DNA from: Caulobacter segnis
GTDB lineage: Bacteria; Pseudomonadota; Alphaproteobacteria; Caulobacterales; Caulobacteraceae
DNA length: 64,000 bases
NCBI RefSeq assembly: GCF_023935105.1
Contig: NZ_CP096040.1
Span: forward strand, 5,313,001 to 5,377,000
Direction of reading: 5' to 3'
Made by a program: the position numbers and the translations under genes. The notes beneath the pieces were generated by a model, which was not told the origin of the DNA, made no database searches, and saw nothing but the letters and a program-made list of their open reading frames with translations. This document shows, one piece after another, positions 23,095 through 31,596 of the stretch; the first letter of the stretch is position 1, and the number at the start of each line of letters is the position of its first letter.

Positions 23095-25173
23095 ATGACC
23101 AAGACCATCTTGCTGGCCACCGCGGCCACGCTTCTGCTGGCCGGTGGGGCCGCGAGCGAGGCTTTCGCCGGCGACGCCGCCGCCCAGGTTCCGGCGTCCG
23201 GCGCCCAGGGAAGCCCGGCGCCCGCCGACGACACCGCCCAGCGCGGGGTGCTGGTCTTCACCCCCGACTTCTTCGCCGCCCAGCGCCCGAACACCGCCCT
23301 GGACATGGTCGACCGCGTGCCGGGCTTCGACGTCGACGACGGCACCGGGGCCCGGGGCTTCGAGGGCGCGGTCGGCAACATCCTGATCAACGGCGGCCGC
23401 CCGGCCTCCAAGAACGACACCGGCTCGAACGTGCTGTCGCGGACGCCCGCCAACCGCGTCGAGCGCATCGAGCTGATCCGCGGCGGGGCCCCGGGCGTCG
23501 ACATGCAGGGCTACGCCGTGGTCGTGAACGTGGTGCTGAAGAAGGGCGTCAGCCACCAGTCGATCCTGACCTGGAACGCCATGCTGTTCGACGGCGGCCA
23601 CGACGTCTATGGCGGCAGCTACCAGTTCACCGCCACCAACGGCGACCGCAGCTGGGGCGTGACCTTGAGCGACGGCACCTCGACCAGCGACAGCAACGGG
23701 GCGGGCCGCAACGTCCGCCACGACGGGACGGGCGCGCTGATCCGCGACGAGGCCTATCTGAACGACGGCTGGGGCGGCGGACGCTCGATCCGCGGCAACT
23801 TCGTCGGCCCGGTCGGCGGCGGCAAGCTGGAGGCCACGGCCAAGTACGGCGTCCACGACTGGCAGGAATGGCAGGAGCTGAGCTCGCCGTCGGCGTTCCG
23901 CCGCAGCGCCTATGCCGAGGAGAGCCACGACGGCGAACTGGGCCTGACCTGGACCCGGCCGCTGTCACCGAAATGGAAGCTGGAGACGCGGGCGATCCAC
24001 AGCTTCGAGGACTTCGACAACGTCTCGACCGGCGACCAGACCCTGTCGGGGGTGAAGGACGCCCAGCAGCGCTTCGCGGCGGACGGCGACAGCTCGGAGT
24101 CGATCCTGCGCGGCCTGGTGCGCGGCGAGGTCTCGCGGGCCCTGACCCTCGAGGCCGGCGGCGAGGTCGCCTACAACATGCTGGACGTGCGCCAGGCCTA
24201 CAGCGTCGGCGGCGTGGCCGTGGTCCTGCCCTCGGCTTCGGTCAAGGTCGAGGAGCTGCGCGGCGAGGCCTTCACCAAGGCCACCTGGCGGGTGAACCCG
24301 AAGCTGACCCTGGAGGGCGGCCTGCGGCTGGAGACCTCGACGATCAAGCAGTCGGGCGACGCGTCGAACAAAGAGAGCTTCTTCTACGCCAAGCCCCGCT
24401 TCCTGGCGACGTGGACGCCGGCGGCCAACAATCAGGTCCGCTTCCGCTTCGAGCGCGAGCTGGGCCAGCTGGACTTCGAGGACTTCGCCGCCTCGTCGGA
24501 CCTGGAGGACAGCACCGTCTACGGCGGCAATGTCGACCTCAAGCCCGAGCAGCGCTGGATCAGCGAGATCAGCTACGAGCGGCGCTTCTGGGGCGAGGGC
24601 ATCGTCTCGATCGGCTATCGCCACGACGAGATCATCGGCGTGATCGACCGCCTGCCCCTGCCCGGCGGCCTGTCGGCGACCGGCAATATCGGCGACGCGA
24701 CGCTCGACCGCCTGTCGCTGAACATCGTGGTGCCGACCGACCGGTTCGGCATCAAGGGCGGCCGCTTCACGTTCAAGAACGACTGGAACGAGACCCACGT
24801 GAAGGACCCGACGACCGGGCTGGACCGGCCGATCAGCAAGGTGCGTCCGACCCAGGCCAATATCGGCTTCCAACAGGACCTGGTGCGCTGGAAGACCCAG
24901 TGGGGGATCAACTGGCTGCCGCTGCTGGGCCAGGGCACCTACGACGTCGACCAGACCAACGTCTGGCGCGGCTCGGGCTATTACGAGGCCTTCGCCGAGT
25001 ACAAGCCGACCCCGACCCTGGCGATCCGCGCCCAGCTGAACCTGTGGGACGACTACACCATCCGCCGCACGGTCTTCGCCGACCGCGCGCCGAACCGGGC
25101 GGTGGCCTTCGTCGAGGACCGTGACATCAACCCGCGGACGTTCGTCAGCCTGCGGGTGAGGAAGACGTTCTGA
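23095..25173 (+). CDS. TonB-dependent receptor with a short plug
   Basis: 692 residues. The signal peptide is about 1-25 (ending AFA), and then a low-complexity linker leads to a secretin/plug-like domain: ALDMVDRVPGFDVDDGTGARG, GNILINGGRPASKND, VERIELIRGGAPGVDMQGYAVVVNVVLKK. This is the divergent receptor class with a truncated plug (NILINGxRP motif) common in Caulobacter and sphingomonads. The barrel ends in FVSLRVRKTF with a terminal Phe. The ligand is unknown. It converges with pgi; a short hairpin (25185-25204) spans the junction without a U tract. Confidence 0.92.
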   Translation: MTKTILLATAATLLLAGGAASEAFAGDAAAQVPASGAQGSPAPADDTAQRGVLVFTPDFFAAQRPNTALDMVDRVPGFDVDDGTGARGFEGAVGNILINGGRPASKNDTGSNVLSRTPANRVERIELIRGGAPGVDMQGYAVVVNVVLKKGVSHQSILTWNAMLFDGGHDVYGGSYQFTATNGDRSWGVTLSDGTSTSDSNGAGRNVRHDGTGALIRDEAYLNDGWGGGRSIRGNFVGPVGGGKLEATAKYGVHDWQEWQELSSPSAFRRSAYAEESHDGELGLTWTRPLSPKWKLETRAIHSFEDFDNVSTGDQTLSGVKDAQQRFAADGDSSESILRGLVRGEVSRALTLEAGGEVAYNMLDVRQAYSVGGVAVVLPSASVKVEELRGEAFTKATWRVNPKLTLEGGLRLETSTIKQSGDASNKESFFYAKPRFLATWTPAANNQVRFRFERELGQLDFEDFAASSDLEDSTVYGGNVDLKPEQRWISEISYERRFWGEGIVSIGYRHDEIIGVIDRLPLPGGLSATGNIGDATLDRLSLNIVVPTDRFGIKGGRFTFKNDWNETHVKDPTTGLDRPISKVRPTQANIGFQQDLVRWKTQWGINWLPLLGQGTYDVDQTNVWRGSGYYEAFAEYKPTPTLAIRAQLNLWDDYTIRRTVFADRAPNRAVAFVEDRDINPRTFVSLRVRKTF

Positions 25174-25188
25174 ACGGCCCCTTGGCGG

Positions 25189-26808
25189 CTACTTGCGTAG
25201 CCGCTGGATCAGCGCGGTCGTCGACGGGTCGTGCTGGCCGCTGGCGCCGCTTTCCAGCTCGGGCAGGATGCGACCGGCCATCACCTTGCCCAGCTCGACG
25301 CCCCACTGATCGAAGGAATTGATCCCCCAGATCACGCCCTCGACGAAGGTCTTGTGCTCGTAGAGGGCGATCAGGGCGCCGAAGGTCTGGGGCGTCAGGC
25401 GCTCCAGCACCACCAGGGTCGAGGGGCGGTTGCCGGCGAAGGTGCGCTGCGGGGCCAGGGTGGCGATCTCGGCCTCGGACACGCCCTTGGCGGTCAGCTC
25501 GGCGACCACGTCTTCGGTGGTGCGGCCGACCATGAAGGCCTCGGCCTGGGCCAGCAGGTTCGACAGCAGCTTCTCGTGCATGCCGGCCGGGCCCTCGTCC
25601 GACTTGGCGACGCCGATCAGCTCCATCGGCGTGATGTCCGTGCCCTGGTGCATGCACTGGAAATAGGCGTGCTGGACATTGGTGCCCTCGTCGCCGAACA
25701 CCACCGTGGCGGTGCCGCGCTTGGCCGGCTGGCCGTTCGGGCCGACCGACTTGCCGTTGCTCTCCATCTCCAGCTGCTGGAGGAACGAGGCCAGACGGCG
25801 CAGGCGGTGCGAGTACGGCACGACCGAGCGGGCCCGGCGGTCCAGGCCGTTGCGGTTGAAGATCTGGGCCAGAGCGACCAGCACCGGGGCGTTCTTGTCC
25901 AGCGGCGCGGACTTGAAGTGCGCGTCCATCGCCGCGCCACCGTCCAGGAAGCCCTGGAAGGCGTCCCACCCCGCCGCCACGGCCACCGACAGGCTGACCG
26001 ACGACCACAGCGAATAGCGGCCGCCGACCCAGTCCCAGAAGCCGAACACCCGCTCGTCCGGCACGCCGAAGGCGGCGGTCTTGTCCAGGGCGGTCGAGAT
26101 GGCGGCCAGGTGCTGGTTCGCGCCGGCTTCGCCCAGGGCATCGACCAGCCAGGCGCGGGCGGCGTTGGCGTTGGCCAGGGTCTCCTGCGTGGTGAAGGTC
26201 TTGGAGACCACGATGACCAGGGTCTCTTCCGGGTTCATGTCGGCCGTGGTCAGGGCGAACTCGGCGCCGTCCACGTTCGCCACGAAACGCAGGTGGATCG
26301 ACGGCTTCACCGGTCGCAGGGCGTCCCACAGCAGGCGGGGACCCAGGTCGCTGCCGCCGATGCCGATGTGCAGTATGGCCTTGAACGGCTTGCCGGTGGC
26401 GCCCTTGATCGCGCCGGAGCGGACCGCCTCGGCGAAGGCCTTCATTCGCTGGCGGACACCGTCAACCTCGGCCATCACGGACTGCCCGCCGACCTTGAAG
26501 TCGGCGTCGGCGGCGGCGCGAAGGGCGGTGTGCAGGACGGCGCGGCCCTCGGACGAATTGATCGCCTCGCCGCCGAACATCCGGGCCCGGGCCCCTTCGA
26601 CATCGGCCGCGTGGGCCAGGTCCAGGGCGGCTTCCAGGCCGGCCTCGTCCCAGGCCTGCTTGGAGAGGTCCAGGTGCAGGCCGGCGACGTCCAAGGTGAG
26701 GCTGTCGAGCCTTCCAGGCTCGCTCTCGAAGAACTCGACGATGCGCTTGTCGCCCGCGGCCTTGGCGGCGGCTTCCAGGCGATTCCAGGCGGTGTCGAGA
26801 GCGGCCAT
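25189..26808 (-). CDS. pgi: glucose-6-phosphate isomerase
   Basis: 539 residues. It interconverts glucose-6-phosphate and fructose-6-phosphate in the cytoplasm. Both family signatures are visible: the IGIGGSDLGPRL phosphate/sugar loop and the VIVVSKTFTTQETLANA segment. VWWG-like GFWDWVGGRYSLWSSV, the catalytic Glu region SNGKSVGPNG, and the C-terminal EGVIWGINSFDQWGVELGK signature follow. Length is normal. It is monocistronic, with a 236-bp divergent region towards the DUF1353 gene. Confidence 0.97.
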   Translation of the reverse strand: MAALDTAWNRLEAAAKAAGDKRIVEFFESEPGRLDSLTLDVAGLHLDLSKQAWDEAGLEAALDLAHAADVEGARARMFGGEAINSSEGRAVLHTALRAAADADFKVGGQSVMAEVDGVRQRMKAFAEAVRSGAIKGATGKPFKAILHIGIGGSDLGPRLLWDALRPVKPSIHLRFVANVDGAEFALTTADMNPEETLVIVVSKTFTTQETLANANAARAWLVDALGEAGANQHLAAISTALDKTAAFGVPDERVFGFWDWVGGRYSLWSSVSLSVAVAAGWDAFQGFLDGGAAMDAHFKSAPLDKNAPVLVALAQIFNRNGLDRRARSVVPYSHRLRRLASFLQQLEMESNGKSVGPNGQPAKRGTATVVFGDEGTNVQHAYFQCMHQGTDITPMELIGVAKSDEGPAGMHEKLLSNLLAQAEAFMVGRTTEDVVAELTAKGVSEAEIATLAPQRTFAGNRPSTLVVLERLTPQTFGALIALYEHKTFVEGVIWGINSFDQWGVELGKVMAGRILPELESGASGQHDPSTTALIQRLRK

Positions 26809-27044
26809 GCGAGACGTCCTTTTGGTGGATCGGTGTGTACCGAACGCGGCTTACCAAACGGCCGCCGCCGCGTCATGGCGGACCAATGACGTTTTTTCCG
26901 GAAACGACCAATATCTCCAAACCCGAGGCGAAAGCCGGACATGCCGCCTTCCGCGCAATCGCCGAAACTTCGCCATTCTTGCTTGATTGAAAGGCCCCCC
27001 GCGCCCAGAAGACCTTCGCCCTCCCCCTGCTGCTCTCCGCCTCG

Positions 27045-27776
27045 ATGTCCCGCACCAAGATCCTCGCCGCCGTCGTCGGCTCCGGCCTGCTCCTGGCGGC
27101 CTGCGCCACCGAGACCAACACCACCGTCTTCGTGCCGGTCGTCGCGCCCGTGCCGCCCAGCTCGCTGACGCCGCAGCCGATCATGCTGTTCAACCAGACC
27201 AAGGACGGCCGCAAGCTGTTCACCCTGGACGCCGAGTTCCCCTATTGCGACGTCGAGACCGGCAAGGTGATCGTCGTGCCGCGCTGGTACGTCACCGACT
27301 TCGCCAGCGTGCCCTGGTACGGCCAGGGCTTCGTCGACCCGCAGGGCCCGACGGCGCGGGCCGCCATCGTCCACGACTGGCTCTACACGATCGGCGAGCC
27401 GGGCAAGCGCGAGGAGGCCGACCAGATCTTCCTGCGGGCCATGGTCAAGTACGGCGTGCCGTCGTTCCAAGCCAACATCGCCTATCAGGCTGTGCGGCTG
27501 GGCGGCGAGAAGGGCTACGGCCTGCCGACCGACTGGCGTTTCGTCGATCCCAAGCGCCAGGACCTGGCCCAGCCCGCGCCGTTCGCCAAGCCGCGCACCG
27601 GCATGGTCCGCTACCTGCCCCGGTGCCAGGGGTTCAGCGCCCTGATCCAGACCGGCTGGCGCGCCTATCCGGTCAAGGTGACCGCGCCGGTGATCCCGCC
27701 GCCGGTCATCGTGACCAAGACCCCGATCGACAGGGTCAAGGAACGGCTGCCGTTCGGCGGAGACAAGAAGAAGTAG
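27045..27776 (+). CDS. DUF1353 lipoprotein
   Basis: 243 residues with a lipoprotein signal (GSGLLLAAC, lipobox Cys about residue 20). A DUF1353 domain follows: VPRWYVTDFASVPWYGQGF, then ARAAIVHDWLYTIGEPGKREEADQIFLRAM, containing the family's TDFASVP and HDWLY motifs. The domain is also frequent in tailed phages, where its role is unclear. Here a cellular lipoprotein version ends in a basic tail (GGDKKK). It converges with the dsbD-like gene with only 4 bp between stops. Function is unknown. Confidence 0.85.
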   Translation: MSRTKILAAVVGSGLLLAACATETNTTVFVPVVAPVPPSSLTPQPIMLFNQTKDGRKLFTLDAEFPYCDVETGKVIVVPRWYVTDFASVPWYGQGFVDPQGPTARAAIVHDWLYTIGEPGKREEADQIFLRAMVKYGVPSFQANIAYQAVRLGGEKGYGLPTDWRFVDPKRQDLAQPAPFAKPRTGMVRYLPRCQGFSALIQTGWRAYPVKVTAPVIPPPVIVTKTPIDRVKERLPFGGDKKK

Positions 27777-27780
27777 CGTC

Positions 27781-29940
27781 TCAGACGCCCGCCTTCTCGA
27801 TCGCCTCGATGACCAGGCCCTCGGTCAGCAGCTGGGGCAGGATCACCGGTTCGCCGCCGTTCTTCGGATAGACCACGTACAGCGGCACGCCGACGCGATT
27901 GAACTGAGCCAAGGCCTTGGCGATGACCGGATCGCGGTTGGTCCAGTCGGCCTTCAGATAGACCGCGTCCTTGGCTTTGAAGGCCTCGGCGACCTTCGAA
28001 CCCGACAGGGCGACCTTCTCGTTGACCTGGCAGGTCACGCACCAGGCGGCGGTGAAGTCGACCAGGATCGGACGGCCAGCGGCCCGCAACTCGGCGACCT
28101 TCTCGGGCGACCAGGTCTCGGCGACCAGGCCGGGGCCGGTCGGCGCTTCGGCCGACGCCGTCGCGGCGGTGGGCGGCCTGGCCGCGAGGGCGGCCGAGGC
28201 GGCCAGGGCGAGGGCGGCGACCACCGCCAGAAGGCCGACGATCGTCGAGACGGTCGAGGGCTTGCCCACCGCCCGGCGACTCTGCGCCAGGCCGTATAGC
28301 CACGCCCCGAAGGCGGCCAGCACGCCGGCGGCCAGCACCTGGCCCAGGGCGATCGGGCCGGCCTGCTGGGCGAACACCCAGGTCAGCCACAGGGCCGCGC
28401 CGTACATCGGGAAGGCCAGGCCCTTCTTCAGCACGTCCATCCAAACGCCGGGACGCGGCAGCAGCTTCAGGAGGCCGGGGATGAAGGCCACGGCCACGAA
28501 CGGGGCGGCAAAGCCTAGCGCCAGCGCCAGGAACACCGCCAGCGAGACGATGGCCGGCTGGGTCAAGGCGTAGCCCAGGGCGCCGGCCATGAACGGCGCG
28601 GTGCAGGGAGCGGCCACCACCACAGCCAAGGCGCCGGTGAAGAACGCGCCGGTCGCGCCGTCCCGGGCCGAGGCGCCCGAGCCGACGTTCTGCACCGAGG
28701 TCCCGATCTCGAAGACGCCCGACATGTTCAGGGCCACCAGCAGCATCAGCAGGGCCAGGGCCGCGATGACGATCGGCGACTGCAGCTGGAAGCCCCACCC
28801 CACCGCCGCCCCGCCGGCCCGCACGGCCAGCAGCAGACCCGCCAGGGCCAGGAAGGTGGTCACGACGCCGAGCAGGAACACCAGGCCCTGAAGGCGGGTC
28901 TTGCCCGCGTCGTGGGCGTGGCCGGCCAGGCTGGCGGCCTTCATCGACAGCACCGGGAAGACGCAGGGCATCAGGTTCAGGATCAGGCCGCCCAGGAAGG
29001 CGAAGACCAGCGCTCCCGCGAGACCACCTGCCACGGCCCCGCCCGCGTCGGTCGCGGTCTCGGCCGGAGGGGCGCCCAAGCCGGCGGCGACCGCGGGCGG
29101 CTCGCCCGCCGTGGCGGTGACCTCCCAGGCGCCGGCCTTGGTGCTCAGCACACCTTGCAGCTCGACCGGAGGCGTCCCGCCGCCGACGAAGTCGTAGCCC
29201 GGCTTCAGCGACAGGGTCAGGCCCTCGGGACCGCGGTCGATGAGCTGCTCGGCGGCGTGCTCGATCACCTTGGGCGAATAGGGGAAGAAGTAGGCGCCCG
29301 CCATGTCCGCGCCCTTCAGCGGGCCGCCGGTGACGGCCAGCTTCAGGGCCTGGCCGTCCAGCTTGAATACCGCCTTCAGGCCGGCGGGCTTGGGGGCCTT
29401 GGCCAGGACCTCGGCGACGATCGGGCCCCACTTGGGATCGGCCGACGGCGCGCCGGCCACGACCGGCAGCAGCAGGGTCAGCTTGGCGTCCTCGGGCACG
29501 CAGACCTGCTCGCAGACCAGGTACGAGACGGCGGCGTTCAGGCTGATCGTCGTCCCGACCTCGGCGTCGGCCGGCGCGCTGATCGGTACGGGGATGAAGA
29601 CCTCGCCCTCATAGGCGTAGTCCAGCAGCGGGCCCAGCTTGGCCTTGATCGGCGTCGGCCAGACCATGTCGCCGGCGCTCCAGCCTTGCGGCAGCGTCCA
29701 GGCGATCTTGGTCGCCTCGCCCGCATCGCCCGGGTTGCGCCAATAGGTGTGCCAGCCGGGAATGATCTTCTGGCGCAGGGCGACATAGACCGTGCCGCCC
29801 GGCGCGATCCCCGCTTCCTGGGCGACCAGCTCGGACTCGATGTGCCCGGAATTGACCACGGGCCCCGCCAAGGCCGCGCCGGCCAGCAGGGTCGCCGCCA
29901 GCAAGGCTTGCAGGGCGAGGACGGCTTTTCTCAGAAACAT
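27781..29940 (-). CDS. DsbD/ScsB-type thiol:disulfide interchange protein
   Basis: 719 residues. The signal peptide is about 1-25. An N-terminal periplasmic DsbD-alpha-like domain contains the cysteine pair VCEQVCVPE. A hydrophobic eight-helix DsbD core follows with LMPCVFPVLS and VVAAPCTAPF, whose two cysteines shuttle electrons. The C-terminal thioredoxin-like domain has DFTAAWCVTCQVNEK. The protein passes reducing equivalents from cytoplasmic thioredoxin to periplasmic partners. It is longer than classical DsbD (about 565), as in ScsB proteins linked to copper and oxidative-stress tolerance, which would suit the copper genes in this window. Confidence 0.92.
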   Translation of the reverse strand: MFLRKAVLALQALLAATLLAGAALAGPVVNSGHIESELVAQEAGIAPGGTVYVALRQKIIPGWHTYWRNPGDAGEATKIAWTLPQGWSAGDMVWPTPIKAKLGPLLDYAYEGEVFIPVPISAPADAEVGTTISLNAAVSYLVCEQVCVPEDAKLTLLLPVVAGAPSADPKWGPIVAEVLAKAPKPAGLKAVFKLDGQALKLAVTGGPLKGADMAGAYFFPYSPKVIEHAAEQLIDRGPEGLTLSLKPGYDFVGGGTPPVELQGVLSTKAGAWEVTATAGEPPAVAAGLGAPPAETATDAGGAVAGGLAGALVFAFLGGLILNLMPCVFPVLSMKAASLAGHAHDAGKTRLQGLVFLLGVVTTFLALAGLLLAVRAGGAAVGWGFQLQSPIVIAALALLMLLVALNMSGVFEIGTSVQNVGSGASARDGATGAFFTGALAVVVAAPCTAPFMAGALGYALTQPAIVSLAVFLALALGFAAPFVAVAFIPGLLKLLPRPGVWMDVLKKGLAFPMYGAALWLTWVFAQQAGPIALGQVLAAGVLAAFGAWLYGLAQSRRAVGKPSTVSTIVGLLAVVAALALAASAALAARPPTAATASAEAPTGPGLVAETWSPEKVAELRAAGRPILVDFTAAWCVTCQVNEKVALSGSKVAEAFKAKDAVYLKADWTNRDPVIAKALAQFNRVGVPLYVVYPKNGGEPVILPQLLTEGLVIEAIEKAGV

Positions 29941-30053
29941 CGGCGGCGGGCTCGGCAGAAAACAACGCGGACGAACACATGGCCCGCCAGCCTCCCCTCG
30001 ACAATGCTCAAGTCGCGACGGACAGTCGACTACAGAATCATCCGGAGCCGCCC

Positions 30054-30446
30054 ATGCCCGCCGCGTTCGACGACATCGAGATCGGCCAGGTCGTGAATCT
30101 GGGGTCGCGCGCCGTCGACGATAAGGCGCTGGAGGCCTTCATCACCGCCTTCGCGCCGGGCTGGCCGATCGAGAACGGCGCGCCCGACGGCATGGTCTTC
30201 GCCATCTGGACCCGGCTGGACGGCGAAGCCAGCGCCGGCTGGCCGCAGACCAAGCGCGTGGGCGTCGACGCCCTGCGCTGGATGCGCAACCCGCCCGTCG
30301 GCGAGCTGCTGCGCGGCCGCATGACGGTGATGGGCAAGGACCCGGTCGGCGAGGGCAAGGGCATCGTCATCGCCCAGCACGACCTGCTGGACGAGGCCGG
30401 CCGCCTGGTCTTCTCGTGCCTGACCCGCAGCATCTTCGCGCGGTAG
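30054..30446 (+). CDS. MaoC-like/hotdog-fold protein
   Basis: 130 residues. The N-terminus PAAFDDIEIGQVVNLGSRAVDDKALEAFITAFAPG and the later VGELLRGRMTVMGKDP and VIAQHDLLDEAGRLVFSCL follow the strand/helix order of MaoC-like hotdog proteins. The catalytic D-x-NPxH motif is not present, so enzymatic activity is doubtful. The ATG at 30054 was chosen because the upstream extension overlaps the divergent dsbD-like promoter region. It shares a terminator with the convergent sapC gene. Confidence 0.68.
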   Translation: MPAAFDDIEIGQVVNLGSRAVDDKALEAFITAFAPGWPIENGAPDGMVFAIWTRLDGEASAGWPQTKRVGVDALRWMRNPPVGELLRGRMTVMGKDPVGEGKGIVIAQHDLLDEAGRLVFSCLTRSIFAR

Positions 30447-30456
30447 GCTCGGACAA

Positions 30457-30492
30457 AGAAAAAGGGCGGCGAAGCCAGAAGCTCCGCCGCCC
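30457..30492 (-). terminator. bidirectional Rho-independent terminator between the hotdog gene and sapC
   Basis: An 8-bp stem GGGCGGCG/CGCCGCCC with a 13-nt loop. On the minus strand it is followed by TTTTTCTTTG, so it mainly serves sapC. Confidence 0.88.
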
Positions 30493-30517
30493 TCTCGTCT
30501 TCAGCTGACGCCGAACC

Positions 30518-31306
30518 TTAGTTCAGGTTCGCGGCCTCGGCCTGCTTCAGCATGGTTTTGTTGATCAGGCGGTCCCAACCGAGCAGCGACACCAGGTGCG
30601 CGTAGATCTGGGCCAGGGCGCCGTTTTCCTGCAGTTCCTTCAGCTTGGCGGCCGACAGGCCGTTCAGCTTCTCTTCCGAGACGCCGAAGTACTCGGCGAC
30701 GGTGACCGGCTCGCCGGCCGGAGCGCCGGTTTCGTCCTGCGGCTGGAAGGTGGCCTTCTTCAGCTCGAACAGATCCAGGTCCTTCAGGAGCTGGACGAAC
30801 GAGTCGGTGCGGCGGCGCTCGACCTCGAAGTCGTCGCAGAACTTGATGCAGTTCTGGGTGTATTCGGTCGGCTCGCCCTTGGCGTCGAACAGCGGGGTCT
30901 GGCCCTTCTCGCTCAGCAGGTCCGAACCGGTGTCGATGCAGACGATCAGTCGGTCTTGCGTATCATCATTGGCCAGCACGAACGGATAGCGGCGGATGTA
31001 GGCCGGGATGTAGACGTTCGTCTCGACCGAGCCGTCGGCGTTGATGAACAGGTTTTCCTGTTGGTTCAGGCCCATCACGGCCAGCGGAACCTTGTCGTCG
31101 CCGGCGAAGATCACCGGGAAGGTCAGGGCGGCCGGGGCGAATTCCGAGACCGTCAGCGGCACGGCGGTGCCGGCGGCGGCGAAGCCGTACGGCTTGTCCT
31201 TGTGGACCAGGGCCAGCTTGGCGTGCTGCTCGCGGTTCAGCGGCTCCGGCGAGTTGTAGAACAGGACGTTGCCGGAGATCTCGCCGGCGGACTGGGACGT
31301 GGTCAT
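30518..31306 (-). CDS. SapC family protein
   Basis: About 262 residues. ISGNVLFYNSPEPLNREQHAKLAL at the start and FPVIFAGDDKVPLAVMGLNQQENLFI, IPAYIRRYPFVLA, CIDTGSDLL and RRTDSFVQLLKDLDLF in the body are the conserved blocks of the PF07277 SapC family. No signal peptide is visible. In Caulobacter and relatives sapC genes cluster with TonB receptors, and the role is unresolved (S-layer or receptor-associated). Here it lies downstream of a ZnuD-like receptor on the same strand with a 290-bp gap containing two strong hairpins, so it probably has its own promoter. The start at 31306 was chosen over an upstream codon because the extension is not conserved-looking. Confidence 0.9.
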   Translation of the reverse strand: MTTSQSAGEISGNVLFYNSPEPLNREQHAKLALVHKDKPYGFAAAGTAVPLTVSEFAPAALTFPVIFAGDDKVPLAVMGLNQQENLFINADGSVETNVYIPAYIRRYPFVLANDDTQDRLIVCIDTGSDLLSEKGQTPLFDAKGEPTEYTQNCIKFCDDFEVERRRTDSFVQLLKDLDLFELKKATFQPQDETGAPAGEPVTVAEYFGVSEEKLNGLSAAKLKELQENGALAQIYAHLVSLLGWDRLINKTMLKQAEAANLN

Positions 31307-31507
31307 GAAGAGCTCTACGACAGAATTAGAAAACGGGCGCTCGAACGCTTCAAGACGACCGCAAAGGCTCGGCGTTCTAGCCGATCCTTCGAGACCGGGC
31401 AATCTGGGCCGCTGCCATCACCAGATCGCCGACCTCGGATTCATCTCAGGCGGGAGTCTTCGCACCCCATGACCATCACCCCCCGGCGAGCAACGAAGAC
31501 AAGCAGT

Positions 31508-31545
31508 CCGGGGCCTGGATTGGGGGGAGGACATCCAGGCCCCGG
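31508..31545. terminator. strong hairpin downstream of the zinc receptor, possible terminator
   Basis: A perfect 13-bp stem CCGGGGCCTGGAT/ATCCAGGCCCCGG with a 12-nt loop. A second stem GGGTCCCC/GGGGACCC (31554-31561 with 31573-31580) lies between it and the receptor stop. No U tract follows, so termination is only likely, not certain. Confidence 0.5.
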
Positions 31546-31596
31546 CGCGAGACGGGTCCCCGAGGGGCTGGTGGGGACCCATGCTTTCGTCCGGCG

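Noticed and set aside
25185..25204. Terminator between the receptor at 23.1 kb and pgi
   Set aside because: The 8-bp stem overlaps the pgi stop codon and lacks a U tract in both directions.
27045..27776. Prophage remnant suggested by the DUF1353 domain
   Set aside because: It has a lipoprotein signal and normal base composition, and no other phage gene is near, so a cellular lipoprotein is the better reading.
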